Assembly: GCA_964019695.1 (NCBI GenBank)
Contig: OZ026531.1
Coordinates: 3,180,201 to 3,244,200, forward strand
Source: Loripinus fragilis
Taxonomy: Eukaryota; Mollusca; Bivalvia; Lucinida; Lucinidae
Direction: 5' to 3'
DNA: 64,000 nucleotides
The position numbers were made by a program, and so were the translations under genes. Each line of letters starts with the position of its first letter. Within the stretch, counting starts at the first letter, position 1. This document shows, one piece after another, positions 44,827 through 58,301 of this stretch. The notes under the pieces were generated by a model. It did not search any database. It saw nothing but the letters and a program-made list of their open reading frames with translations, and was not told the DNA's origin.

Positions 44827-47800
44827 TCAGAAGCGTTTAGTCTTCACAATAAATTCTTGAACTGCAGAAAAATAGTTCAGTTCTCTGATTCTGATAAATT
44901 AGCATTTCCATACAAGAGTACATTTAAAGTAGTCTGACAGTAAGTGGTGACTGTGTTTAAGAGTTCTTCACGCAAATTATGGAAGAAAATACAATTTAGG
45001 AGGTAGTGTTCAGTGTCTTCAATTTCTCCACACTCACAATGGGGATCATTTATGATGTTTTATGAGAATAGATTTTGATGTAGAGAAGAACAATTTAGTC
45101 TTAGGCGTGTATGGTGTACTTGGAATAGTCTCTCACCGCAATAATAAAATTGAGGTATTTTTTATGTCTGTATTAAGTTTGTGTTTGAATGCGGTGATAG
45201 AAGGCGAGGTTTTTGTTTCTTCAGGTAATCTGTTCCAGGCTTGTGTTACTGAGGGCAGAAAAGAGTGATAGTATTGTTGTGATTTAGCATGAATAGTTTG
45301 AAGGTCTGATTCATAGCGTAATCTATATCTTGTTGTACTACCAACAGTTGGAGGTACAAGAGATGAGAGATATTCAGGGGTCATTTCATTTTGCATTTTG
45401 TAAAAGAGAACAAGCTTTGATTTTTGTCGTCTAGAAGCAAGGCTTTCCCCGCCAGTTTCAATGTAGAGAGATTGTAGTGATGTTAATTTTGTTACTCCTG
45501 TGACAATATGGGCAGCTTCGTTTTGGATTTTTCCAGGTCTTTCGATTCATATTGAGTGCAGTTGTCCTAGACTACATTGGAATATTCAAGAAGGGGTCAT
45601 ATAAATGAAGTATATATTATTCCAAGTGATTTTCTTTCAAGCTGAAACTTCAGCTTACGCATGATGTTTAGTCTAAACCAAGATTTGGCCTTGACATGGT
45701 CAATGTGCTCATGCCAGCTGACATCGTCAGAAAAAAGTCCTAAGTGTTTATGCGACGAGCCTTCGTTGATGTTTAGTTGAGCCATATTCAAGGGAGGGCG
45801 TAGAGGTTTGTTTTGTTTGCGTGAAAGTGTCATAGATTCAGATTTGGAGGGATTAAAAGATACAAGCCATCTAGAAGCCCATAAGTGAATTTTCGCAAGG
45901 TCTGCATTTAATAAAGTTGCTGCCTGTTGAGGATTGTCAACAATGATGTAGAGAGATGTGTCATCTGAAAAAAGTCTGATGCTTGAGTGAATATTTACAA
46001 CAATATCGTTAATATAGATAAGAAATAAAAAAGGTCCTAGAACAGAGCCTTGGGGCACACCTGTTTTAATGTATTTCCAGGCAGATACTGCTTCAGGCAG
46101 TACTACTCTCTGTTTATGGGCAGCTAAATAACTCTTGAACCATAATAATAGGGAATCAGAAACACCAATAGACTCAAGTTTAAAGAGAAGGCCTGTGTGC
46201 CAAACTCTGTCAAATGCTTTGCTTATGTCACAAAACACAGCACGGACTTCTTTGCCTTTGTCAAGGGATTTACAAAATGTGTTGTATATGTCAACGAGCT
46301 GGTTTACTGTTGAATCTCCAGGAATAAAACCTGACTGTAAGGCAGACAAAATTTCATGATCACGAATATAGTTAAATAAATGCTTATGTACAACTTTTTC
46401 CAGGACCTTGCCCACTGCACTTAAAAGAGAGATAGGTCTATAATTAGAAACGACAGAAGGATCATCTTTTTTAAATATTGGGGTCACATTTGCCTCTTTT
46501 CAGAGTAAGGGATTTTTGCCAGTGTCCAGAGAAAAATTAAAGAGGTTACTAAGAGGAGGAGATAGAGGTGTAGTTTTTTCAGAATATGATTACTTATTTT
46601 ATCAGGTCCTGAGGCTTTACCTAATTGAAGAGATTTTAAGATAGATTCTACTTCATAAGGTGAAGTTGAAATGAAATTAAGATTATTTTCAGGGTGATCA
46701 ATATTGGGTGGTAGTGTAGCATTTGTTTCGTCAAGAATAGTTTGTTCAACAAAGTAATCATTCATCATAGATGCCTTTTCGGCTTCTTCAGTGTGGATAA
46801 TGTCGTTTTTACAAAGTGGAGGAATTGGTGTGGTATTATATGGTTTAATAAAATGTTAAAGTGTTTTCCACCAATCACGTGGTCCAGTGTCAGTGTTTCT
46901 TAGTTTCACTGCCAATTTGTCAATTACAGATTGTTTTGCTTTACGGATTTCAGCTGTGGTAATGTTTCGAGTATGTTTGTATTTTGCGAAGTCAGCGGGT
47001 TGTTTTGTTTTCTTGTATTTTTTGTATAAACGTTTGCGTTTTTTTATAAATTTCTTTATTTCACATGTTAGCCAGGGGGGATCTGATTGGCGTATTTTAA
47101 TTGTTTTGTTTGGAATGTGCTGTGTTGCTAGTGCAGTTATTCAATCTATAATGTTTTTGCATATGCGTATATATCATTAGCTTTTAAAAGTCCCCAGTTG
47201 GTTTCATGAAGATCGCGTGTAAATGATTGATAGTCGCCTCAATCGTATAGCCAAATGTATCAAGTTGATATTGGGGTATGGGTCTTATGGTAACTTAGAA
47301 CAAAATATACTGAGCAGTGATAGCGCACACTTTGATCGAGAAAGGGATCTCCAACGCCACTTAGCAATATGCTACTTTTATTAGAGGTGAATATAAGGTC
47401 AATAATGCAGGAGGAGCGTTCGGTAAAGTGAGTTGGTTCTACTATTAACTGATCAAAATTAAAGTGTTGGCATATGTCACGAACTTTTTTGATTACTTGC
47501 ATGTTTTAGAGTATCAAGGTTAAAATCACCAGTAACAAATATATCATATATATTTAAATCTAATGCTAGGTTGATCGAATCTTCAATATATGATAATGTT
47601 TGCGCAGGTGCATTAGGTGGCCTTTAAAATGTTCCTATAAGAATCTTTTTGTGGTGAATGTTGATTTCGACCCAAACGCATTCTACATGTGGTAGCTCTA
47701 GGTCAGTTCTGCATCGAGAGTAAATATCTTCCTTGATGTAAAGGCATACGCCACCATAATTGTCTTTTGGTCTGTCGCGTTACTATTCTGTTATGTATGG

Positions 47801-47870
47801 GCCTATTATGTTTGGAAAGCCATGTTTTACCAAGTTTTCTGCGGTCAAATATTCATAATGGGTCTGTAAA
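44827..47870 (-). pseudogene. 5'-truncated LINE (CR1/Jockey-like endonuclease-RT)
   Basis: Minus-strand order from right: APE endonuclease C-terminal part (YIKEDIYSRC, VECVWVEIN, FVTGDFNLD, then IIDLIFTSNKSS and GVGDPFLDQSVRYHC, 47850-47260). Next come a basic linker (SDPPWLTCEIKKFIKKRK, 47180-46850), the region before the RT (KASGPDKISNHILKKL, 46768-46484), the main RT frame of 296 codons at 46487-45597, then worn C-terminal pieces (LPEETKTSPSITAFKHKL at about 45190-45245 and a CECGEIEDTEHYLLNC knuckle at about 45003-45050). RT motifs are RPISLLSAVGKVLEK, FCDISKAFDRVWH, GVPQGSVLGPFLFLIYIND and FSDDTSLY, so both catalytic aspartates remain. Frameshifts near 46486 and 45597, internal stops and loss of the endonuclease N-terminus make it inactive. 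Confidence 0.85.
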
Positions 47871-49014
47871 GTATGTTACCATATAAAGTCAACTAAAATG
47901 TAATATGACTAAGAATAACCATTTAATTGTAGAGAAACAGTTTCTATTTTCTTAATTATAACCATGAATGCGGTATTGCATGCAATTATCCATCTTCTTA
48001 TAAATAAGATGTGTTTTAGTTGTTACTTACGTTACATTTAACCATCTGAAATTACACCATTTCCCAAAAGGTAAAATATTTCTATCTACAGCTTTCTTGA
48101 GGACTTGACCATCATCTTGTGCTAAAAGGTCTAGAAAATATTTATTTTCTCATTTCACACATTTGTTGCGTTTGTTCCCATCTATAAGCAATAGTAAAAC
48201 ACCTTTTACAATGACATTAACTGTTAATTGCATATATTGAGCATAGCTTCATGAGACCAAGAAGACCAATCCTCCTCTCATAAAACATCAGGCAAGTTAA
48301 AACTATTATATGATACTGTAAATACCTTATATTGGATGGGATATATCCTTACATTGGTCTTTACATCGGTATGTTAGCAGATGGTAACATACATAACATA
48401 AAGCTAATACAAAAGTGCATCTCTAATAATGGCCATCCAGTGAAAGCACAGTTAACTTTTTGTAGGATATATTTTGGAAATAGTCCTGACATTAAGAGTT
48501 ATCTTTCAATAACCTTTTACATTTAATTGTTATCATTTAACCTTTGACCATAGACCATAGTGTAAGTAGTATAGCATAATTATGTACATAACGTATTAGA
48601 ATTTCATGTGATTTAATTTTTATGACGTTAAGGAATAATGCATAAGAATTTATACAGGTATACTGCTGTCAATTAAAGTCAGGTTAATCAAAATGTATCT
48701 CATTATTATATAGTATCTACGTTTACATATGTGTTTTAATAACATTATTGCAACTATACTACAAAGCTAATTGCCAGCAATTATGCATTTTTATTTGAAT
48801 TACAATATCTCAGGTACTTGCAACATGTTGTGAAAATAAAACATAAATCTAAATTTGCCAGTTCTTTTTGCAGGTTTCAATTACCGGAATGGGGCCTTTA
48901 ATTTGCATATCTTAATGCAATGATGTTGATTTAAAAGCATCATTTCGTGAAAATCAGGCTGCTTGTTGCAAATGTATGGATTCAAAAAAGGATGCAGTAT
49001 AGATGTGATATTCA
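47871..49014. other. no feature recognised
   Basis: AT-rich, no repeats or frames of note. Confidence 0.4.
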
Positions 49015-49145
49015 AGTTTGCTTGTTTGATTTGATTCTTTATGTCCCATCAACAGTCTTTCAGTAATAAAGGGTCTTCCTGGGCTGAACCAGTACTAAGC
49101 TAGGATTACTGTTCTTCCTCAAGGACACAACGCAGTGACACCGAT
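49015..49145 (-). repeat. tRNA-derived SINE, 3' fragment (inverted)
   Basis: The complement of 44525-44650: TTTATGTCCCATCAACAGTC, GGTCTTCCTGGGCTGAACCA, CAAGGACACAACGCAGTGAC. The tRNA-like head is missing (5'-truncated). Confidence 0.75.
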
Positions 49146-52100
49146 GAGTATGATATTAAAGGTATCGTCTAATTTTTACATACCGTTAAATATAACTCTA
49201 TGTCTATCACAGCTCAGATGTTTATAATTGTTTCAGTATCGATAATTTAATTCCAGTATCATCATTATTATATTTTGCTTATTATTTTAGAATGACGATA
49301 AGAGATCAAAGCATGCTTTGAGGTAATTGGTATGAGTTTCTTTATGCTATTATTTTTTACTGTAAAATACCAATGGAATTTTTATTACAAATTAAATTTC
49401 CCCCAAACAGATATCTCGTGACATCTTGGGAACACAGTCATTCATCATATTGGAACAGCTGATGATTTGATTGTACACCTAGTCTTCCATCAGTTAGGGG
49501 TCATTTCTTAGTATTTTGAGTAAATGTGTCCTGAAATGGTTATTTAATATAGTTATACATTTACGAGCATAATCAATTGGATAAAAATGTGATTTGATTG
49601 ATGTAGAACCTATCAAGGTTAATTTGCCTTTCTAATGTAGAATTTATCTGTCAACCATGACAATTTGCTAAAACAGGGTTGGCGGTTTATCTTTATGTTA
49701 AGTGCAATATATCAGATTGGACAGCACTTGTAACTGTGGTAACATTCAATACTTGTAGGTTTACTATGACATTACTCTTAAAATAAAAATGAACTACTTA
49801 CCTTTCACTATATACAAAACAACTCTCAAATGATGTTAGTCGTCACAAATATCTAAAAGGATATAGGTACAAGAATGTTCAAGTTTACGACTAAAATGCT
49901 GTCTGCCAGCTGTTGTCAGCAGTATTGTTTACATTTTTGGATGGCTTTACATATAAATTTAAGACTAGCACAATAAGTCTAATTCAAGAAACCTTTAAAA
50001 CCATCAAACAGACCATATAATAATTCACTTTTCATGGGAAAAAAGTGTAAACATGTACTAGGGTTACAAATAGCTCAACACAATCAAATAATGCATAAAT
50101 AAAATGCAAAGCACTACCTTGTGAATAATGTAAACAAAACAAATCTGCAGCATGTGACACTCTTCTTTCATCATTTAGTTTGATCTAGGAGTTTCAGAGA
50201 TGCGAAGCATATTCAGTATAACACAGTTAAATTATCTTTGGAATAAAATTTCATTAACTGACAAATGATTTGTTGTTTTTGTTACCATGAAACATGCTTA
50301 TATGTTTTACAAATTTGCTTTGGCTGAGGTAACTTGACCTCAAACGACCTAGGTCTTAGACAATCAATAAGCTTTCGGAATTGCTGCACAATATAATAAA
50401 ATAATTAGGATTACAATATGATATAATGAAACTACGTTCAACTAAAATAGAAGATGGCAATGGTGACAGGTGATAAATTGTTTGTTTTCATAATGTATCT
50501 GTCAACAGTGTAAAATTAAAATTAAATGAATTCAGCATGCAAGGAAAAATCAATATCTATGAAACAGTGTACATTTGGGTATAGACAATGCTGTTTCTGT
50601 ATAATGAGAGTTTTGGTTGACATTATACTTGCAATCTTCAAAATCCTATACAGGAATTTAGATCCAAATAAAATGCAGTCAAAATTTGGCAAACATAGTT
50701 GCTGTTGTTTTTCAAGCGGGATAAAATACTTCTACTGGCAAAACGGGGGCCCCTAGTCACAGAACAAACATATCTAAGCCTTATCCATTACAACATGCTT
50801 TTAAACATGTTATGAGTTTGTTAAATATATGCATGATACTTTTGATTGAATAGTTAATAGCTTGTAAAACAGCTCATTTTCAAATTTGACCAACCAGTTA
50901 CTCATTTGCTCTGTTTTGAACGTACCCTTTACCAAAACTTCAACTTTTTTAGCTTTGCCATTATTTATGTAAAATAAATGGGAAGACCCTGCTCTAGGAG
51001 ACACTCAGCACTACCCCTGCCTTAATTCATGCCTTGTCACTAGATGCATAAACTATTGCTATGCTATTTTTATTTATTTATGGATATTAAGTCCAATATT
51101 TGAATCATGATGTAGATTGCATGTTTATTGTTATGTACCATTTGCAAAAATCTGCAAACTGTAAAAGAACCCAACAAATTACAAAAAATAATTGATTATA
51201 CCCAGAATATGCCACAATCGCAAACTGTAGACCAACCCATAGCACTCTTAAACTTCTTTAAATTTGTGTTATATAGATTACATTGTCTATAGTATATATA
51301 AGTGAATTGTGAAAAGCAGACCAAAATTTTACCTGAGCCTAACTACAATGTATTTTCTTTATCCATGATACTTTTTGTCACCTACGTTACCCTATAAGTA
51401 TAGATGCAACCGTTATTGTAAATATAGTCATAATTTGATTTCATTGTGACAGAGACTTTGCCAATTCCAATTGCATTGTAAATGATATAAATATGAATCT
51501 GTTAACAGGTACAAGGTACATGCTAAAGCAAGTACAAGTTACATGCTAATAAGCATATTTAAAAAATTATTTGACTACACTATATTTCCAGTTAAACGTT
51601 ATTTACAACTTCAAATATGAAAATGGACATTTTCAATTAGAATATTGATCTACATTAATTTAAGATTGGAGAGACCGTTTTATTCTTATACATGTATGCG
51701 ATTTGCAAAGTCATTATCTGCACTTTAGTATAAAACATAACATAAGTATGTTGACGAAAGGAAATACATATGACAGATGTCTGCATTTGATATTTTTGTC
51801 TAGCTTAAACACATAATGCTTAAATTGTTTCACTTATAATATTGAAATAAATTACATCAGTCTTGTTTTTTGTGTACTGCTATTTTAAATGTCAGTTGGG
51901 TAACGCTGATTACAGGTCATTTACAGAAAAATGACGATAGAAAACTTAGTAAATCATGGCTTATTATACCCCAAAACCTGTCCCTAAATGAAAATAGTAA
52001 ATAAGTTTTTCTTCCTTGGGTAGTAACAAACTCTCAAAGTAGCCCATATATCTCAGTTTGACCCCAAAGAGGGAGAATTTTGGTCACAATTATGCACAAC

Positions 52101-52680
52101 TTACTAGGGTTGTCTTTGTAAAATTCTTAAAAGGATGCTCACAAAATGCTTCCTACAGTAATAAACATGGTTATTTAAGCCTTTTGAAAGACTTTAACCC
52201 TTTTTACAGTTTAAAAATCTTCTTGTTATTGGACAGGATAAATTATAGAAATATAGTTTGTAAAAATGCTCTGATCGTTGCATTGGATGAACTTTGACCC
52301 CATTTTCAGGTCGACATATGAACATTTTGTGATAAAAAAAATTTTTCTCAGTGTTTTCATGACTTATAACTATAAACATACAAATTTGGCCTGAAATGAA
52401 ATAGGTTTACATATAATTGTTTTACAGTAGTATATGTTTTTGCACTCAATGGCCTTTGACCTATTTTCTGGCCTTCATATGCAAATTCAGACTTGGCATC
52501 CACCACTAATATGCCAATTATTATGTTAAAAGTGGTCTAACAAATGTACTCAAAAATACCAACAAAACCAAAAATATACACTTTTTTTATTCAGATTGCC
52601 AACTTATATCCGAAATCACTGGTAAAATCAACTGATTTGTGATAATTTATATGGCCTCTTTAAACAGACTCTGAATTTAG
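49146..52680. other. 3.5 kb without recognised genes or repeats
   Basis: The quietest part of the window: AT-rich, no inverted repeats noticed, and only frames under 80 codons. CCACAATCGCAAACTGTAGA at 51215 is a weak SINE-like scrap. It could be intron or intergenic DNA; I cannot tell. Confidence 0.4.
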
Positions 52681-52689
52681 GATGAAACA

Positions 52690-54080
52690 AATAGCAGGCA
52701 TTTGAACTGTCTCCATTAGGCGATTCTTAATCTGTGAAACATGACTAAGCAAAAACTGTAGACTTATTAGAACTGTCTCCAAGGTTACGAAACAAGTAAA
52801 AAGCAAACACTGTAGACTCATTTAAACTGTCTCTATAAGATAAATAAGATGACAGTCCATGAAGCAGAGTTGTGAAACAAGTATAAAGCAAACACTGTAG
52901 ACTCATTTAAACTGTCTCTATAAGATAAATAAGATGACAGTCCATGAAGCAGAGTTGTGAAACAAGTATAAAGCAAACACTGTAGACTCATTTGAACCGC
53001 CTCCATGAGATGAATAAGATGACAGTCCATGAAGTAGAGTTATTAAACAAGTAGAAAGCAAACACTGTAGACTCATTTGAACCGCCTCCATGAGATGAAT
53101 TAGATGACAGTCCATGAAGAAGAGTTATTAAACAAGTAGAAAGCAAACACTGTAGACTCATTTGAACTGCCTCCATGAGATGAATTAGATGACAGTCCAT
53201 GAAGTAGAGTTATTAAACAAGTAGAAAGCAAACACTGTAGACTCATTTGAACTGCCTCCATGAGATGAATTAGATGACAGTCCATGAAGTAGAGTTATTA
53301 AACAAGTAGAAAGCAAACACTGTAGACTCATTTGAACTGCCTCCATGAGACAAATTAGATGACAGTCCATGAAGTAGAGTTATGAAACAAGTAGAAAGCA
53401 AACACTGTAGACTCATTTGAACTGCCTCCATGAGATGAATTAGATGACAGTCCATGAAGTAGAGTTATTAAACAAGTAGAAAGCAAACACTGTAGACTCA
53501 TTTGAACTGCCTCCATGAGACAAATTAGATGACAGTCCATGAAGTAGAGTTATGAAACAAGTAGAAAGCAAACACTGTAGACTCATTTGAACTGCCTCCA
53601 TGAGACAAATTAGATGACAGTCCATGAAGTAGAGTTATTAAACAAGTAGAAAGCAAACACTGTAGACTCATTTGAACTGCCTCCATGAGACAAATTAGAT
53701 GACAGTCCATGAAGTAGAGTTATGAAGCAAGTAGAAAGCAAACACTGTAGACTCATTTGAACTGCCTCCATGAGATGGATGAGATGACAGTCCATGAAGT
53801 AGAGTTATGAAACAAGTATTAAGCTAAGACTGGATATTCATTTGAACTGCCTTCATTATTTGGTTGTAATGAGTAAACACTATCCATGTTGTGCACAGAG
53901 TTATAAACCATGTATAAAACACAGAATGGTGACCATTTGAACTCTCATGAAAGATAGTTCTTATGAGTGCATACAATCCATGTTTGCACAGAAATAAGAA
54001 GCTAATAGTAATACTCATTGGATCTGCAGCTATTAGATGGTTCTAATGACAGGAAAAGAAACATTATGAAATATAGACTT
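52690..54080. repeat. 85-bp tandem satellite, about 12 good units
   Basis: GATGACAGTCCATGAAG recurs every 85 bp from about 52850 to 53795 (12 times). Each unit contains AAAGCAAACACTGTAGACTC and CTGCCTCCATGAGA. Identity between central units is above 95 percent. Units become more diverged on the left (52690-52945) and are heavily decayed on the right (53820-54080). Since 85 is not a multiple of three, the overlapping minus-strand frames that begin at each CAT are artefacts. Confidence 0.95.
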
Positions 54081-55380
54081 GGGTCTTTATTTGAATTGCC
54101 TCCTTGCTTTGTACATCAACCTGAGAAAAAACACACCAAAATATTACTAGAATGTAGAGGCGGTTTATAATTTTTAAGGAGCTAACCCCTACATGTAAAT
54201 ACCACCTGTCAGCATCAATATTATTTTCCCCTCTGTGTTGTAAGCCTTCTCAAAATCACCTCCACAGCTATTTGTTAACCTTTTCAAATTTGAGGAGAAA
54301 TCTTGAGAAATGCTTCTAACTGAAATAGGAATATACTATTTTTCACTGAAACAGGTAAAAAACAGTTTATGAATTAATTCAGCTAGAGGTTGTTTATGAT
54401 ATATACCTGTATAAAGAACCAATTACCTGGATTAATTCATATTTTTTGTTTACAACGATTCTCATCTATTTTTGAATTAACAGTATAGATATCACACAGT
54501 AAGAGTATAGCTCGTCATGGATAAAGTCCAATAGAAAACAGGGGTAGCAACTTAATACCATTATTTCATTCATTCACGTTCATTCAGAAAAAATAATTAC
54601 ATTGCAGGTAAAACGATTGTACGGATTTAGCGATAAATAATGATCGTGACATGTACAGCCTCGGTGGCTCAGTAGGTAGAGAGGCACCTGTAATGATATG
54701 CACGTGAGCTATGAAAAAAGTTACAGGTTGCACTATAGTGTAGATTTTATTTTCTTGTCCTTTGGGATCATGGGTTTCATTGCAGAACTTTGAAACTATT
54801 AGAGGGTCACTGATGAAGCCTAATTGGCAGAACTAGCTAGTCTGGCCCAAGAAATATGCACACTCTAGTTTCATTTCTTTGGTGCAGTCTTTGCTTCCAA
54901 AGGATACCCTTTTAAGAACGTATTTGAATCCTATTTTTTTAGCATTTTATAGGCTTATTGATATGCTCTTTTTTATTTGTTTCAATTGTGTATTTTTTTA
55001 TTCAAGATATTTTATTATTTTGTGTATTTTTCTTTATATTTTTTAATATTTGATTTTTTCAATTTCTTTATTTCAATAGCTTTTCTTTACTAATAGTATT
55101 TTATTTCAATATATACATGATATAAAAAGTCCATAAAATAATGTCAGCATATGAGATTTTGATTTTTATTGCAATACTGAGCATCAAAGGATCAGGTGAG
55201 TCTGCATAAATACGCAAACTCAACACTGCGTTTGCCGCTTGCATACACAACGTACTGTGTGGATGTAGATGAACACTCACTTTAACTTTTAGTCATCTAG
55301 CCCCTAGATTGATGTTTAAAATATGCTGGTGCCAATTATGCTCAGCTAGATCTCAAAGTTTTTCATATTTCAGAGAGGCG
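54081..55380. other. no gene recognised; tRNA-like A-box word
   Basis: CCTCGGTGGCTCAGTAGGTAG at about 54660 resembles a tRNA/SINE A box but no B box follows. The T-rich block 54930-55110 is low complexity. Confidence 0.35.
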
Positions 55381-55566
55381 GTCAGGCCTCGAGGTTATAC
55401 AACTTGAGTACAGTCTCAGACTCTAAATAAAGCTCATTAACTAGTTTAAACCTAAGGTCATGGTAGGAAACACTGGGAACAGAAATACAGTGAAACCTGT
55501 CTTAAACGGCCACTCAAAAATAGACAAAGACTCACATCCTCGGTTATCTGTTTCACATGCGCAGGC

Positions 55567-56029
55567 TTGATAAATAGAGAATACTAGGTGAGTGTCTTTT
55601 GATATCAAGTTTACCAGGCAAGGCTTTGAGAACGCTTGTTGACATCGCGAGGCTTGCCGAGATATAGAGAATACTAGGTGAGTGTCTTTTGATATCAAGT
55701 TTACCAGGCAAGGCTTTGAGAACGCTTGTTGACATCGCGAGGCTTGCCGAGCGATTCAACATGCGTTCTCAAAGCCGAGCCTGGTACTCTTGATGTCAAA
55801 AGACGCGAACCTGGTATTCTATTTATCAGTTTACCCATTGTTGAACACTCTTCAAACTAGCGATTATGACGTAGTTTTTGATTTTTGTGTTGATTCAGCG
55901 CCATAAGCGACGTCATTCAAAAAGTGCAACGTCATCATGAGCTGATAAAGGTAACATGCCGTGAGATAGGAAACGTTTATAAGGTTATGTTGAAACAATT
56001 CAGTTAATATTAGGGGTGACTGATAAATT
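55567..56029 (+). mobile_element. MITE, GAATACTAGGTGAGTG family, copy 3, with duplicated left end
   Basis: TGATAAATAGAGAATACTAG then the roughly 95-bp left module, repeated from 55665. The hairpin partner and the tail to ACTGATAAATT follow. The duplicated left end is shared with 11863-12320 but not with 9700-10068. Confidence 0.8.
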
Positions 56030-56204
56030 ACGGAGAGTGGTGTCAATTTTCAGGTGATCTCTCATTTTTTCTTGAATATCCCTATAAAATGAAATAATCT
56101 GTTTCGAACCCGCCTGAACCCCTTTTGGATCCGCCACTGTTTGTTTCAGCGCTAGGTAATTCAAACTGCCCACTGAAGGAGTAAAAAAAGAAGAAAAGAT
56201 GAAA

Positions 56205-56292
56205 TAAAAACTCAGGGATTCGAACCCTCAGAAAAAATTACAGGTTCGAATATTCAATTATCGCTACTTAACCACTGGACCACAGGTATGTG
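56205..56292 (-). repeat. tRNA-like sequence (pseudo-tRNA or SINE head)
   Basis: On the minus strand, CCTGTGGTCCAGTGGTTAAG then GGGTTCGAATCCCTGAGTTTT gives A-box and B-box matches at roughly tRNA spacing, with a T run after. The cloverleaf is imperfect, so a functional tRNA is unlikely. Confidence 0.35.
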
Positions 56293-56504
56293 GCCCAAAA
56301 TGATAACTTTAATGCATTTGTAAGGATATAACTACCAATAGCCACGTGTGTTTACCTGTCTAAATGCTGGGTTATAGTCTGCCAAAATTGACCTTAGGCT
56401 GATTAATTTTCGCCAAATTCTTCATGATATTCGTGCGTTTTCGTGGAGTACTCCGACCTGGGTCACGCTTTTACAGAGAATATGAAGATACTGTCAATTC
56501 GTTA

Positions 56505-57250
56505 ATGCAAATGGTCTTATAGCCTAGTGGATAGTTGACTACTTACAAATCAAGCAAACCTGGATTGAAACTTGGAATGAACCTTTTAAATTGTTAAATT
56601 GCTTTCTTTTTTAAGTTAAAATTGTTCGTATATTTTACATCATCTTGTGATAAGATTTACGTCTTTCATTTCTATATAGCCGCTTTTGTATTAATTATTC
56701 CCTAAGTTCTCCACTCTTTCCTTGTCAGCTGATAACATTTGCAAATAGTTTGGACCAAGTTCAGTACTAATAGAATGTGAGTTCTGATCTGGAAACAGAC
56801 CATTTGACACTCCGATAGTGTTCCTGAAAGAATTTTTGAAAAAGTTAAATTTGATTAAAAGTCATAAGATGATAACAAATGTCTCAAAAATATTCAGCGT
56901 GCAAAGAGTTAATCACACAAAGGCTTATTGAAATTATTCACGGTGCTGTATTTGTTACATAAACGCATGCCAAATTAAAAAAATGTATCATTGTTGTGCA
57001 CAAATTCAAAAATAAACACAAAGAAACTAGCAAATCGAAAGAAAAATGAAAAAAAAAATACTTAAATGCTACTGGACTCGAACCCACATCTTTTGAGAGC
57101 TAAAATTCTCATCTATCCACTAGGCTGTCGGGGAATTGTGATTAATTTCTTTCAGATTAGTAATTGTACAACAATCTAAAGCGCACCTTTTACGAAGATT
57201 CACGAAGACTGAGTAAAAGGTCATTGAATATTCATATGTCTCGTGTTAAT
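56505..57250. repeat. pair of inverted tRNA-like heads
   Basis: Plus strand 56520 TAGCCTAGTGGATAGTTGAC ... CCTGGATTGAAACTT, and minus strand 57130-57062 CAGCCTAGTGGATAGATGAG ... GTGGGTTCGAGTCCAG. Both resemble tRNA A and B boxes. The pair may be SINE heads at the ends of a foldback unit. The sequence between is not recognised. Confidence 0.4.
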
Positions 57251-58158
57251 TTTGACAAACAATACCTTTTATTGACAACATACCTCTCCGAATACAGTTA
57301 TAGTCAGTGACGTCACTGTACTCTTATTATGTTATGTCTGTAAGAGTTATTTTCAAACAAAAAATCAACGGTTTGCGCTACTGACGTTGGATTTAAAACA
57401 GGTTATTACATGCCTTCTACATTTTACATAGTAAAATTGCCGTTAGCACTCGGTAATAATTTCAATTGAACTGAATCCATAATGGCACAGTCACATGACG
57501 ATGCCAAAATCCATATTGGGGCCTCATTATGGATTTTTGGCACTGCCTCATAGTGATGACGTATAAGAATCGTGCACTTTTTCGATTAAAACTAGGCTAG
57601 GCTACTCGATTCAACATGGCTGAATAGATTTAGAATCGTTAGGAGACCCTGTTTTCCAACGTATTTTACGCTCGATTCGGGCCATGAAATAGCGAAATGC
57701 CAGAAGAATAAAGAATGGGACATCAGAACAAGGAACAGTTCTAGGCTTTTTGCTAGTTTCGGTTAAACAAACAAAATGACTAGCCCTGAGCCAGGTTGAT
57801 ATTGTGTCAAGCTGATCGGATCGATGAGCGATCGGGGATCGTTAAGTTCCAAATAAAACACTTTTCGGGGGAAAGGTTGACTTTCTATGAAATACAGTGA
57901 AAGACGAAAGATATACCCGTATTACCAGTATCTGGATATGCATGAATGCTAATCTTAAGGCTGTCTTTGATTGTTTTATTGACATAAGTCCGTTGAAATG
58001 TCTCGTCGTCAATGACAATGTAAACAACGTTAAGCTATCTAATGACGTCATTTTTTATGTCACGCTATTTGTTGCTGCAATTTTCATCTCGCCAGTTTTT
58101 CGGACTCACTGGCGCTACTGGTTAAAAAGGCAAAAGAGTTTACGCGGATGTAATAAAA
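57251..58158. other. no gene recognised; small inverted word
   Basis: GATGCCAAAATCCATA at 57501 pairs with TATGGATTTTTGGCA at 57528-57542. TGACGTCA occurs at 57308 and 58043. The opposing open frames at 57842-58217 show no domain. Confidence 0.35.
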
Positions 58159-58301
58159 AGGTTATGATATGGCCGAGTTGTGCCTCTAGGTCATATTGGC
58201 ACTGGATCGCCATCTAGGCCCTCGGGCTAAAGCCCTCGGGCCGATATGGCTACCCAAGTGCCAATATGACCTAGAGGCACACCTCAGCCATATAATAACC
58301 T
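58159..58301. repeat. 143-bp palindrome
   Basis: AGGTTATGATATGGCCGAGT, TGTGCCTCTAGGTCATATTG, GCAC is matched by its complement at 58257-58301. The loop region contains CCCTCGGGCTAAAGCCCTCGGG. It is probably a palindromic MITE. Confidence 0.8.

Noticed and set aside
52833..53795. CRISPR-like array or repeat-protein gene in the regularly spaced 85-bp units
   Set aside because: There are no variable spacers between constant repeats; the whole 85 bp repeats. The unit is not a multiple of three, so the overlapping 61-codon frames cannot form one protein.
55441..55762. Repeated minus-strand peptide (KLDIKRHSPSILY) as a repeat protein
   Set aside because: Caused by the duplicated left end of a MITE; the same peptide appears at 11700-11936.
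57062..57130. Functional tRNA with an unusual anticodon on the minus strand
   Set aside because: The anticodon loop is the wrong size and the acceptor stem does not pair; it is better seen as a tRNA-derived repeat.
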